Numbered from the stretch's first letter, positions 54,310-63,595 are shown. The stretch: 64,000 bases of DNA from Cepaea nemoralis (GCA_014155875.1 JACEFZ010001371.1:750501-814500), one strand, 5' to 3'. Numbers and translations: made by a program. The notes: a model not told the origin generated them from the letters alone.

Positions 54310-54700
54310 CAATAAATTCTTAACCAAGTGGATAATTTTAAATACCTTGCGCATTTATAACATCAGATGGAAGATGTACAACAGCGATTAAGAGAAGAAT
54401 AGGTCAAGCAAAAGCTGCATTTCAGGAAATGAAAGTATCCTATGCAATAAGTCACCATCATTGAATGTAAGAAAGAGAGTGCTGAAGTGCTACATATAGA
54501 ACCTGTTTTGCTGTATGGCAGTGAATCTTGGAACATAAATGAACAACTTAGGAAGAAAATTGGAAGCAACAGAGATTTGGTTCCTAAGACGAATGTTGCA
54601 ATGTCCTTAACTGCCTAAGTAACCAACAAAGATTGCCTAAAAGAGACTAATGAAACTAGAACATTATATACATCAATGAGAGTGAGACAAACAGCCTCAA
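54310..54700 (+). pseudogene. LINE-F fragment
   Basis: Frame-corrected plus translation gives ITSDGRCTTAIKRRIGQAKA AFQEMK, IEPVLLYGSESWNINEQLRK, EATEIWFLRRMLQ and a decayed C-terminus. It resembles the copy at 62786-63326 (RIGQAKTAFYQMKN). Several frameshifts. Confidence 0.7.
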
Positions 54701-55004
54701 ACATGTGATGATTCTAACACTTGACATAACCTGTGTGTCTGCTACGGGACTTTTTCTAACGTTTAAATTCAAAGACCTCAGTTTCCTTCTTCAAGTGATA
54801 GTAATGGGTAATGGTCCATAATGGTCCATGTTCACATTCGTTTGTTCCCAGTGTGTATATATTGGAATAACAGCCGTTGTTACCACATTCTCCTTCGGTC
54901 CTTTATCCTCCATTGCGGTATACGTCCTCAACCAACCATGCTTTGCAGCTCCTTCCATGTCTTCCCAATATTATACATCTCTGTAATTCATTTCTGCCCG
55001 TTTC

Positions 55005-55240
55005 CCTGGTCAAGGAGTTAACGACATTGTTCGTAATCTTGTATATCAACGTGAGGAAAACAGCATCTGGAGAGAATCGGCAGCGGTTCGCACCGCTCTG
55101 GTAACTTACAGGGGGTATGTGAGCCGTTCGTTAAGAAAGCTCTGGCAAACTACTGAACGTAAAACTTGCCTAGTACATTAAAAGCAGCTGAAAAATGCTC
55201 GTTTTGACTGCAACGTCCTGTAAGGGATATGCAACTAAAA
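55005..55240 (+). mobile_element. SINE-1 full-length-like copy
   Basis: The head GGTCAAGGAGTTAACGAC ... GGCAGCGGTTCGCACCGCTC (B-box-like), then GTGAGCCGTTCGTTAAGAAA, GCAAACTACTGAACGTAAAA, CTGCAACGTCCTGTAAGGGA and TATGCAACTAAAA. The hairpin TCCT-GTAA-GGGA keeps pairing through a G-U. Confidence 0.82.
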
Positions 55241-55281
55241 CACAAAAATTCTTATCTCCAAGCTTGTTAAGTATGACATAT

Positions 55282-55621
55282 GGGACGCAGAGGTGTTTCC
55301 AAGGCACCAGGGCCGGGTTATATACTGGCCAAGACCTATTGACGCGTCCTCGTCGAGCGTCCTGGGCAACAGGTCCCTTCGGGGTCCTGGCTAAAGTCAG
55401 TAGGATCGCCGATTCCTCCGAAGTCGGAGAGTGTCTGCCTGTACGGCGAGGAACCACCAGTCTGCACACCAATAAGCCAGACATGGGACAACGGATACTC
55501 ACGCAAAACTCAGGTCCTGTATGACATCACACTGATGTTGGACAACAGGATGCCTTCATCCGACATACAGGACTTCGCGTTGGAGCTCAAGCCAACGAAC
55601 ACAAGCAAGCAGCAAGCAAGC
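55282..55621 (+). mobile_element. SINE-X, 340-bp tRNA-less short retroposon, copy 1
   Basis: It starts GGGACGCAGAGGTGTTTCC and ends in a (CAAG)n tail. An exact 13-bp TSD AAGTATGACATAT lies at 55269-55281 and 55622-55634. The copy at 62224-62563 has the same 5' start, the same length and one visible substitution outside the tail. Neither an A-box nor a B-box is recognisable, so a tRNA origin is not supported. Self-complementary pieces: GTCCTGTATG pairs with CATACAGGAC about 50 nt later, and CTCCGA-AG-TCGGAG. A 79-93-codon frame is open in both copies, but it has no known motif and may be incidental. Confidence 0.93.
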
Positions 55622-55634
55622 AAGTATGACATAT

Positions 55635-56050
55635 TTCGTTTGCCTTGTGAATTCCAGACAAGAGCGTGTCTAGTTAAACTATTATCAGGTTTTCCCAGAG
55701 TGTGTCCTATCCAGGGCCTGTATCTTTTTCTCACCTCTTGATTCATTGGTAGTTGCTTAGTTCTGTCCATGAGCTCTAGATTCGTGATTCCGTGTAGCCT
55801 TTTATTCCCACCATTCTGTGCAGGCACTAGTTAGTGAATGGTTGCAGTTGACTGGCAACTCATTTAGTGGTTCTCTGTGTCTCTGACCCATACACTTGTA
55901 ACATTGCAGATAAAAATACTCAGTTTAGTGCCAGGTTTAACTTCCTTTACCGTCCACACATGTCCCAATGAGAGCTTTTCTTGACTTTTGAATTCTTATT
56001 TTAGTAGCTCTGTTTGTTCCCCAGCTTTGTCCACATTGTTGTTGTTTGTC
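55635..56050 (-). pseudogene. LINE-K RT C-terminal fragment
   Basis: The minus strand has ITNLELMDRTKQLPMNQEVR, PWIGHTLGKPDNSLTRHALV and WNSQGKR, the conserved end of a widespread RTE-like LINE protein (RRWRWIGHTLRK...ITRQAL.WNPQGKRKRG). SINE-X landed at the GKR codons. A second, more decayed copy lies at 58640-59165. Confidence 0.78.
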
Positions 56051-56059
56051 CACCAAGAA

Positions 56060-57080
56060 TGATGATGACCATTCATTTCATCCATGTGGGGTTGAGAGTA
56101 TGGAGCCGTGAGTTCTAAGATGGCTGATGAGGCCTATTTTGGCTCGAAATGTTCTTTGACAAGGTGGACAAAGAATGCTTGACGTTTCTGGAGGAGGATT
56201 TTCTGCAGTGGTTTTTCTGTTCTGTCTTTTCTTCACTGCTCTTGCAGTCCTGGTTGCCTCACAAGTGACTGCACCCTTGCGTAATGATGTACGCCACGAA
56301 TTTTGGTCGCTGGCCGCAGTCTCCCTGGTGTCATGATTAATTCCAAAAGCATTCAGTGAGATTTTCAGAGTGTCTTTAAAGCGTTTCCTCTGGCCGCCTT
56401 GGGAGCGTTTACCACAACGCAACTCGCCGTAAAAAATTCGTTTAGGGAGCCTGTGATCTGGCATGCGAGTCAAGTGACCAGCCCAGCGAATCTGATTTTT
56501 CATTAGTAGAGTGTGGATACTGGGCATGGACGCTCTTTCTAGGTCTTCAGTGTCTGGGATCTTGTCTTGCCATTTAATCTTCAGTAACTTCCTAACGCAG
56601 ACTGTGTGGAAGTGGTTTAATTTCCTAGCGCGTCGCTGATAAACAGTCCAGGTTTCACAAGCATATAGCAGTGTGGATAATACAACTGCTTTGTAGACTT
56701 TCAGCTTTGTTTGCAGGCTTATTCCATTTCTGTCCCATACATTCTTGTACAGTCTGCCAAAGGCCGCGCTGGCCTTGGAGATGTACTTGGAGATGTCCAC
56801 ATTACTTCCCAGATAGAAGTATCATCCCGCCTCTTCATGTGTGGTTTTACAAATGAAGATCGTGTTGTTATTTGCTTGGTTTAATGTCATTTTTTGTGTG
56901 TGTCTGATCTATATGCATTTGTTGTCGGCGAAGTCCTAATCATCAAGTTGCTTATACAGAGTCCAGTGAATTCCATTTCTGGCGGTAGCTGTTGTTGTCT
57001 TCACAACTAGTCTATGGTCGGTACAAATAGTAATGGTGTTGTTACGATATTTCATTATTATTGTCTCACTATTGAATAGA
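56060..57080 (-). pseudogene. LINE-A-like RT C-terminal half with C2H2 finger
   Basis: Minus-strand order: LYKQLDD and DFAD (remains of the FADD motif, about 56940); SNVDISKYISKASAAFGRLY; LSTLLYACETWTVYQR; VRKLLKIKWQDKIPDTEDLE; IRWAGHLTRMPDHRLPKRIF; GELRCGKRSQGGQRKRFKD; and a terminal finger CPPCQRTFRAKIGLISHLRT H. The long uninterrupted frame (56800-56078, 240 aa) suggests a relatively recent copy, although the catalytic ADD reads ADN. It diverges clearly from the 3-6 kb LINE-A copies and is a sister subfamily. Confidence 0.87.
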
Positions 57081-57087
57081 CTACAAT

Positions 57088-57382
57088 TCTTCTTCTTCTT
57101 CTTCTTCTTCTTCTTCTTCTTCTTCTTCTTCTTCTTCTTCTTCTTCTTCTTCTTCTTCTTTTTCTTCTTCTTCTTCTTCTTCTTCTTCTTCTTCTTCCTC
57201 TCTTCTTCTTCTTCTTCTTCTTCTTCTTCTTCTTCTTCTTCTTCTTCTGCGTTCATCCGGAGGTTTTTTTTCCGAACGTGATTGCGTTGTGCCTGTTTAC
57301 AGCAGAGCTGCGTTCTTGCGCCGTTAGGCCTACACATCCGACTTCTGCGGGCATTTGTTGACCGGGTTAACCTTCCCGGGGG
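57088..57382 (-). mobile_element. LINE-C 3' end with hugely expanded (GAA)n tail
   Basis: 57248-57382 is nearly identical to 32070-32203 of intact LINE-C (GATTGCGTTGTGCCTGTTTA, CTGCGGGCATTTGTTGACCG, TTAACCTTCCCGGGGG). Its tail, about 25 bp in the intact copy, is here a (TTC)n run of about 160 bp on the plus strand (57088-57247). The 5' truncation is at 57382. Poly-Lys or poly-Phe peptides predicted across it are artefacts. Confidence 0.92.
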
Positions 57383-57474
57383 TACAGTCATACAATACAG
57401 ACAAAGATAAGTACTAATAAAGTATTAAACCTGTGGTTTATGTTTCTTTTTATTCATATTAAAGTATTAAGAGC
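57383..57474. other. Unassigned spacer
   Basis: Short AT-rich stretch without features. Confidence 0.35.
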
Positions 57475-57660
57475 GGGAGTACTAGCGAAGTTGATAGCGA
57501 TCTCCGCTAGTAATGTCATGTGCACAGTCGGATGTTGGTTCGACGTCTGGGCTTGACGCTTGCCAAGATGAGGGTTCGATTGTCGCCTGTCCCTCCATTC
57601 TTCTGGTCTACAAAATGGCGTGACGTTGTCATGTTACAGACCCATAGCACGAAACTGCTT
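57475..57660 (+). mobile_element. Possible tRNA-headed SINE
   Basis: GGGAGTACTAGCGAAGTTGA TAGCGATC and GGATGTTGGTTCGACGTC are A-box- and B-box-like with spacing of about 45 bp. GCTTGCCAAGATGAGGG and an A-rich end follow. No second copy or TSD was found, so this is tentative. Confidence 0.45.
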
Positions 57661-57824
57661 TGGGACAATTTAAAAAAATATTAAGAGTCAAAGAAACCTA
57701 CTAATTAAAACATCTGTGTAGGTAAGCAAGCATTTATGCGTAATCCACGATGACTAATCGGTATCGTAATAATATCCTGCTTTGTTAGATGTTTTAACGC
57801 AGATGTTGACTCCATCTGTTGCAG

Positions 57825-58027
57825 GCTCAGTCAGCAGTCAAGTATAACTTCAATATGCACCTCAAGTATCGCCTTCAAGTGCTTCATGCAGAGATGAAGA
57901 GATTAGCTAACATTACAGATTGTGCAAATGTCATGGCGGATCCGGTATCATTTTGGCGGAGTCGGCTTTCTAATTCTACAAATTTCACATCTGACATTGA
58001 TCTAGAGCGCATGACTCTGGCTAATAA
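57825..58027 (+). CDS. Candidate host-gene internal exon (unknown protein)
   Basis: An open frame of 67 codons plus 2 nt is framed by splice-like signals: CTCCATCTGTTGCAG just upstream (pyrimidine-rich, preceded by a TTTTAAC branch-point-like word at about 57794) and AA|GTACGT at the 3' end (58028). The peptide starts AQSAVKYNFNMHLKYRLQVL, continues AEMKRLANITDC and NVMADPVSFWRSRL, and ends SNSTNFTSDIDLERMTLAN. It has three N-glycosylation sequons (NIT, NST, NFT), suggesting an extracellular or luminal location. It matches no TE protein I know and has no repeat neighbour inside it. A possible next exon starts after TTCATGCAG at 58125 and gives VLESAQ in the matching phase. I do not recognise the protein family. 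Confidence 0.5.
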
Positions 58028-58635
58028 GTACGTAATATACCAAGTGATGCTATAATCAACTATATACTAATTAACTATTCCAGCACGTAACATCTTTAAA
58101 TATATTCTTATTGCGTTCATGCAGAGTATTGGAAAGTGCACAGGTATAGAAGCACAGTAGTCCGATTCAGTCCTCAGTTTCATAGTGTGAAAAGATGTGC
58201 AATGGGGGAGGACGAACCGTTACAATTTGGAAATACGGTGACACTTAAAACAACTAAATCAGCAATCAAAGACAACATTTCAAAATCTCTTGGCTCCTGT
58301 TAGGAGGGTCCATCATTGGGCCCAGCAGACATCTTAAATCGTCTTAATTAAATTGATGCAACGGCCTTACTCGGGATGAAGGACATTAGTGTCAATGGGA
58401 GAGTTGCTAGACTTAAAGATTTGATAAAATACTCAGGAAAACCGTGATACCAGCGCCAAACTGGTGAGGACAGTCAATTCTAACTAGAATATCTTTGCAC
58501 TCATGGACTTTGGCGTCGTAGAGTAGAGATAAGCTAGCTGAAACAAAAGCCCCGTACAGCCTAGGTGAAGAAATACGGCTAATTACCATGGGAAATCAAA
58601 TGACATCTTTAGACTAAGTTGCGAGTATTTGGTCA
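58028..58635. other. Unassigned spacer (possible intron)
   Basis: No TE protein or tandem repeat was seen. If 57825-58027 is an exon, this would be intron or 3' sequence. Confidence 0.35.
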
Positions 58636-58639
58636 CATG

Positions 58640-59165
58640 CTTGCTTTCTGGTTTCTTCTTATTTCTCCCTGTATACACACATCCTCTGGGGCATGGGTCC
58701 TGAACAAGTTCATTCCAGGCAACCCAGTGTTTTGCTGTCTCGTAGATCTCCATACACGTCCTCCAACTTCTGTCTGCAATTCTCTTCTGCGTATATTTTT
58801 ATATCTTCATCTGTTTTGTTTGTCCTGTACACTAGATACCAAACAAAGGACATTCTATGTACATTATACTAATGATTTTATTAAAATGTATGTCCAATCC
58901 ATTTCCCCTTACTTTTTGATTCATTGATATTTGTTTAGTTCTCTCAATGAGTGCTCTTATTTAGTGTTTGTCTGTCACGCCGTTTTAGTCCTTCTATTCT
59001 GCGCAGGCATGAGTTATTGAACTTGGATAATTTATTAGTTATCACTTCAGTTGTTCTCCGTGTTGCTGATCCAATACAAAATGACTTTTTTGACGTTATA
59101 ATTAAATATTTTAAGTTTTGCGCTGTTTAATTTCTTTTGACTTCCGCGATTTTGGTAGTGCTATA
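58640..59165 (-). pseudogene. LINE-K fragment, strongly decayed
   Basis: The segment aligns with the 55.6-56.0 kb LINE-K copy at word level: GATTCATTGATATTTGTTTA GTTCT versus GATTCATTGGTAGTTGCTTA GTTCT, and TTCTGCGCAGGCATGAGTTA versus TTCTGTGCAGGCACTAGTTA. Minus-strand peptides such as KWIGHTF survive. Plus-strand frames over it are antisense artefacts. Confidence 0.65.
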
Positions 59166-59194
59166 AAAGCCCTTCTTGTCTTTTATATATTTGT

Positions 59195-59460
59195 TTGGGA
59201 GTCTCCGTGGCGAAGTAGTCAAGCTGTCTGACTCAGGCTCCCAATGTTGTGGGTTCGAATCCGGGCCGCGTCCTTCGGTTCATGAGTGCAATTTTTCGGA
59301 GACTACTGAGGGTCGTCGCTGGAGCTACGGAGTTCGTGCTTTGTGCAACGCTTTCGGTAGTTCGCTGCGTAAATAAAAAACTGAGCCATAGGGGATAAAA
59401 ACCAGTGCAATGACGTCGACCCTGTCGACTTTTAAGCGACTTAAAATAAACAAATCTTTA
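59195..59460 (+). mobile_element. SINE-2-related element with a different tRNA-like head
   Basis: The head GAGTCTCCGTGGCGAAGTAG (A-box-like) ... TTGTGGGTTCGAATCCGGGC (strong B-box) is not the SINE-2 head. The body shares GCTACGGAGTTCGTGC (59324-59339) with SINE-2. It ends ...GCGACTTAAAATAAAC. No clear TSD. Confidence 0.75.
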
Positions 59461-59945
59461 TCTGGGTTTTTTTCTCTTATTTTAATTTGCGTATCTACAT
59501 TGCTGCCTAAATATATTATTCCACCTCTTAAAGTGACCTTTCACCAAGGGAGATCGGGTTTTCACTTTCTTGATTTATTCTCATTATGTTTGTCGTTCCC
59601 CTATGCAATTTAGGGGTTATTATTGGGACCCCCTAGACAGTGTGTTTAGTATGTCTTGAATCTCATTTCGCGTGTGCTACAGAAGGGCAATGTCGTAAGC
59701 CAATGCCAGGTCATGGAGCTGTTTTCTCTGTTACAAAACCTCATTTGTAAATCACTGGGACATGGGTTCTAGTTTAGTTCAAGATGTGATCACAAATTCT
59801 GTGAGACCTTCTATGTTTGTTCTATTTGTACACTGACTGTGAGCATGAAAACTTTAGCGTAGGTTATTTTAAATGTGACTAACTTCGTAAAACTGTAATA
59901 GCCTTCATGACTGTTGTCTGTCCACCCGATCCAAAGACTTTTCTT
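59461..59945. other. Unassigned spacer
   Basis: Nothing recognised. Confidence 0.35.
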
Positions 59946-60118
59946 AATCTACGTAAACAATGTAAAGAAGTTTCATGATTTACATAAACAATGTAAAGAC
60001 GTTTCATGATTTACATAAACAATATAAAGACGTTTCATGATTTACATAAACAATGTAAAGACGTTTCATGATTTACATAAACAATGTAAAGACGTTTCAT
60101 GATTTACATAAACTTCTT
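59946..60118. repeat. 31-bp minisatellite (~5 units)
   Basis: CATGATTTACATAAACAATG TAAAGACGTTT repeats with an exact 31-bp period (starts at 59974, 60005, 60036 and so on) and almost no divergence. Confidence 0.95.
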
Positions 60119-60182
60119 CTCCCTCAGTTTACTATATACCTTTCCAGTATGCTTTTATAAATAAATCCCTCTATATTTATTG

Positions 60183-60425
60183 ATGATGGTCTCCCTGGCC
60201 AATGAGTTAGCGACTTTCTCCGTAATCCCATATATCCAAGTAAGGAACGCAACTTGCGCGAGAATCGGTAGCAGTTCTCGCCGCGTTGGTAACTTACGGG
60301 GTATGTGAGCCGGTTGCTCAGAAACCAATGGCAAACTATTGAGAGTAATCTTGCCAAGAAATCAACAATCAGATGAAAGATGCTGATGTTGACAGCGATG
60401 TCCTGTAAAGGATATGCGGAAAAAA
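60183..60425 (+). mobile_element. SINE-1 full-length-like copy
   Basis: The head GGTCTCCCTGGCCAATGAG ... GGTAGCAGTTCTCGCCG is followed by GAGCCGGTTGCTCAGAAACC, AATGGCAAACTATTGAG, CTTGCCAAGAAATCAACAAT, GATGCTGATGTTGACAGCGA and TGTCCTGTAAAGGATATGCG. An A-rich stretch follows. This copy shows the whole core most clearly. Confidence 0.85.
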
Positions 60426-60754
60426 GAAATATTTATTGAAATCACATTAAGTACTTTTTTCTCATGCAAGGGAGATTATTGCGTTTATCCAACCTTCGTG
60501 TGGTTACGGTTCTTTCCAGAAAAGACTGTTCACCTTATATAGTAAGATTGATTCACTTTATCTGCAGCATTGATTTACTGCCAAGCTCTGGTCATCTATT
60601 TATTTGTATTGTACATTTGTTATGGTAATGTTCTTTTGATAAATTCAGTTATTAGGTATTACATTGTTGGTGTGTGGTTCATCTGTTCTATCTTTGTCAA
60701 ACTAGATAACATTTGCGATAATTTTAAAAACCTACGGCATGGATTCATCTAGAC

Positions 60755-61105
60755 CCGTGGTTCTCAACTTTGCTTGGCCTATGTACCCTATTCACTATAT
60801 GTACAGAATGTAATTCCCCTCTTTCGAATTTCCTCCCTATTAACCCCCACCCCCTACACAGTATATGTAAAGATGGAAGCTAAATTTAACAACACATACT
60901 AGAACAAGTCTACAAAAACGTGATTTTCAGGTCTGCTTACGTTATAAAACAAATTTTAAAAGAGCGAGAAGTACCGAACCGTAAATTATCGAGGGAAAAA
61001 CAATATCAAGTAATCGGTTCTTGTATTAACGTGATCTTGAAATAATCTTAACCCCCCCCCCCCCCCCCAGGGGGGGGGGAATTCCCCACAGGTTGAGAAC
61101 CACTG
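60755..61105. mobile_element. hAT MITE, 351 bp
   Basis: The termini CCGTGGTTCTCAACTTTG (left) and CAGTGGTTCTCAACCTGTGG (right end, inverted) are near-identical inverted repeats. Flanks ATCTAGAC (60747-60754) and CTCTAGAC (61106-61113) match at 7 of 8, fitting a hAT 8-bp TSD. No transposase. It contains a C-run/G-run hairpin at 61051-61079. Its ends differ from the 45.7-kb hAT, so another hAT lineage mobilised it. Confidence 0.88.
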
Positions 61106-61113
61106 CTCTAGAC

Positions 61114-61415
61114 CCATGGAGGTCAGCATGGCCAAATGGATAAGAGCGCTCGTTCTTAAAAATCCAGTGTGCTGATACCGAGGTATCGGGTTCAACGCCT
61201 ACACCGGTAAATTGGACTAAAATGCTGGCGAGGGACATTGGTAACAGGGAAAGATAATCCACACGCGAAAGTCAGTACATTGAAGTAGAAGTAGCAGCAT
61301 GAGTATGGACTACGCTTGGGTTCAATGCGAGCGACTTCTGAGGTACTTGTAATTTACGTCCACAAGTCAGGGACGAGAAGTCAACATTTTAGTCCAACTG
61401 ACCGTTATGTTTATA
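61114..61415 (+). mobile_element. SINE type 4 with inverted second half
   Basis: The head CAGCATGGCCAAATGGATAA (A-box-like) ... GGTATCGGGTTCAACGCC (B-box-like), then CACCGGTAAATTGGACTAAA ATG. Further on, GTCAACATTTTAGTCCAACT GACCG (61379-61403) is the reverse complement of the same body segment. The copy is therefore a head-containing SINE fused to an inverted type-4 body. The straight arrangement is at 26.2 kb (minus). Confidence 0.72.
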
Positions 61416-61421
61416 TACCTA

Positions 61422-62085
61422 GCGTTTTCCCCCGAAAATAAGACCGACCGTTATAATAAGCCCTAGTATGGTGTTTCATGATACTTTTAATATAAGACCT
61501 ACCCCTAAAATAAACCCTAGTTAAGATCGTCAGCTAGAATGAGAGACTTGTTGCCGAATGGCCAGTCAGAGTACAGGGGCAACTGGTGCGCACTTGCTAA
61601 TGAACGGATGTGTTTCATTATTCAATACGTCACTGGTGTGAAATATACCTGGATGGCTGGGCCACATGGCATGGTCGAGACAGGAACACTAAGCTGATCC
61701 ACGACGCTGATGATCGAGTGAAATGGCGAGTCATGACCGCCCACGCTTTCCGGCATGGCACATGATTGATTGCACCACAAGCAGGACAAGAAAAGCTCAT
61801 TTAAGGAAAGCTTTATTGCTGGACATGAGAGACTGGGATCAATGGTTCTACAGGACATGGAGTCTCAAGAAATTTAGGGGAAATTCGGGATTTGAAGAGT
61901 TATGACGTTGTTTCAGAAGAAAGTGACATGACTGTATTTGAATAAATGTAAAATTTTGTAAATGAATAAAAGTAGATTTTTAAAATCTAAAAATAGATAA
62001 TAAGACATCCCCCGAACATAAGTCCTAGTGCATTTTTAAAGTTAAAATTAATATAAGACCCGGTCTTATTTTCGTGGAAACACGA
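61422..62085. mobile_element. Mariner/pogo-like MITE
   Basis: The ends AGCGTTTTCCCCCGAAAATA AGACC (left) and, inverted, ATCGTGTTTCCACGAAAATA AGACC (right) are flanked by TA on both sides (61420-61421, 62086-62087). Subterminal TAAGCCC/ATAAGACC words repeat inside. The interior holds a LINE-E fragment and a short acidic ORF end (VSEESDMTVFE, about 61905-61940), reminiscent of the C-terminus of pogo-type transposases. That last point is weak. Confidence 0.72.
61640..61775 (+). mobile_element. LINE-E 3' end inside the MITE
   Basis: TACCTGGATGGCTGGGCCAC, GATCCACGACGCTGATGATC, AAATGGCGAGTCATGACCGC and TTTCCGGCATGGCAC match the last ~110 bp of LINE-E (for example the reverse complement of 15177-15290). 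ATGATTGATT follows as the tail. Confidence 0.8.
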
Positions 62086-62223
62086 TAGCTGTTTGTGAAC
62101 ACAATTACAAGCATTTCTAAGGTAAGCAATACATTTCACAAGATATTCTAGATATACACGGGTTTCGTCCCCTTATAATCGTTCTCTTGGAGTGATGTGT
62201 GTTAAAGTAAAGTGTTGAGTGTG

Positions 62224-62563
62224 CTTGCTTGCTTGCTTGCTTGTGTTCGTTGGCTTGAGCTCCAACGCAAAGTCCTGTATGTCGGATGAAGGCATCCTGT
62301 TGTCCAACATCAGTGTGATGTCATACAGGACCTGAGTTTTGCGTGAGTATCCGTTGTCCCATGTCTGGCTTATTGGTGTGCAGACTGGTGGTTCCTCGCC
62401 GTACAGGCAGACACTCTCCGACTTCGGAGGAATCGGCGATCCTACTGACTTTAGCCAGGACCCCGAAGGGACCTGTTGCCCAGGACGCTCGACGAGGACG
62501 CGTCAATAGGTCTTGGCCAGTATATAACCCGGCCCTGGTGCCTTGGAAACACCTCTGCGTCCC
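62224..62563 (-). mobile_element. SINE-X, copy 2 (inverted relative to copy 1)
   Basis: The 340-bp minus-strand element starts GGGACGCAGAGG (at 62563) and ends in a (CAAG)n tail (62224-62243, read as GCTT repeats). An 11-bp TSD TGTTGAGTGTG lies at 62213-62223 and 62566-62576, with two extra bases (AA on plus) at the 5' junction. Besides tail phase I see a single difference from copy 1 (GGACTTTGCG versus GGACTTCGCG). Confidence 0.94.
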
Positions 62564-62765
62564 AATGTTGAGTGTGAAATAGATGTCAGAAATGTTATAC
62601 ATAACTTATTCTGCTGTGTGTGACTGGGTCTTCAACTGTGAACGAAGACATTAGGAGGAGCCATGGACAGTGAAGTTGTGGTGTTTGAGACGGATGTTGC
62701 GAATACAATGGACTGCTAGAGTAACCAACAATAAGGGAACATTATATTCAACTCTAAGAAAGAGA

Positions 62766-63347
62766 CAAAGTGTTTTAATTATTTAATGAGAAAAATAGAG
62801 GAAATAAGAATAGGACAAGCAAAAACTGCATTTTATCAAATGAAGAACGTTATGTGCAATAAGTTATTGTCTTTGAAAGTGACAAGCAGAATTCGTACAT
62901 GTTCCATAGAACCAATTTTAACGTACGGCTGCGAATCCTGGACAATTAGTAAACAGGAGAAAAAAATCCATGGAAGCCTTGGAGGTGTTTTATAGAAGAA
63001 TGCTGAAAATTAATTGGACACCTAAAATGAGCAATCAGGACGTTTTAAGGGAAGCTGAGTCGCAAAGACAACTGATCACAAACATCAGAGAGAAGCAGTC
63101 ATCGTTTTGTTTTGACCACGTTATGAGAAGACAAAAACAAGAACCTAATGTGACAACCGGAAATATTTGCAGAAAGAGAGATATAGGAAGACAGCGTGAG
63201 AAGATTTTTGACAGTCTTGTGACATGGCACGGAAGGGAGCCAACACACGAATTGATCCATGCCGTTGGAGATCAAAATTTGCGGAGAGGCATGATCGCCC
63301 TCGCCAGCTGGCAAGACAATGGATGATGATGCTGATGCTGATGATGC

Positions 63348-63395
<48 letters not shown>
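62766..63395 (+). pseudogene. LINE-F RT C-terminal fragment with (GAT)n tail
   Basis: Two plus frames join: RIGQAKTAFYQMKNVMCNKL, CSIEPILTYGCESWTISKQE, then MEALEVFYRRMLKINWTPKM, DHVMRRQKQEPNVTTGNICR, HGREPTHELIHAVGDQNLRR and GMIALASWQDNG, followed by a (GAT)n run (63324-63396). One frameshift at about 62970. The terminal repeat is the element's tail, expanded into a microsatellite. Confidence 0.82.
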
Positions 63396-63399
<4 letters not shown>

Positions 63400-63595
63400 T
63401 GAGAAAAGAAGCATTAGGAAATATCATAAGGACTGGAAAGATCAGTGGTAGACTAAGCAAGGCAGACCGAGAAATGCATGCCAGGTGGTTTGAGGCTGTG
63501 GAATAGAGGGTAGCATCAATAGAAGTGATCAAGTCATCCACGGACCGAGAACTGTGGAGGTACATGAACACACGGCATATGATGATGATTAACTG
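63396..63595 (+). pseudogene. RTE-like LINE terminal fragment
   Basis: The plus frame reads RKEALGNIIRTGKISGRLSK, ARWFEAVE, a stop, SIEVIKSSTDRELWRYMNTR and a short ATGATGATG tail. This resembles the terminal DR.LWR.M block of RTE-like proteins. It is a separate insertion after the LINE-F tail. Confidence 0.6.

Noticed and set aside
56936..57391. Poly-Lys/Glu and poly-Phe/Ser frames
   Set aside because: They read through the (TTC)n tail of a truncated LINE-C.
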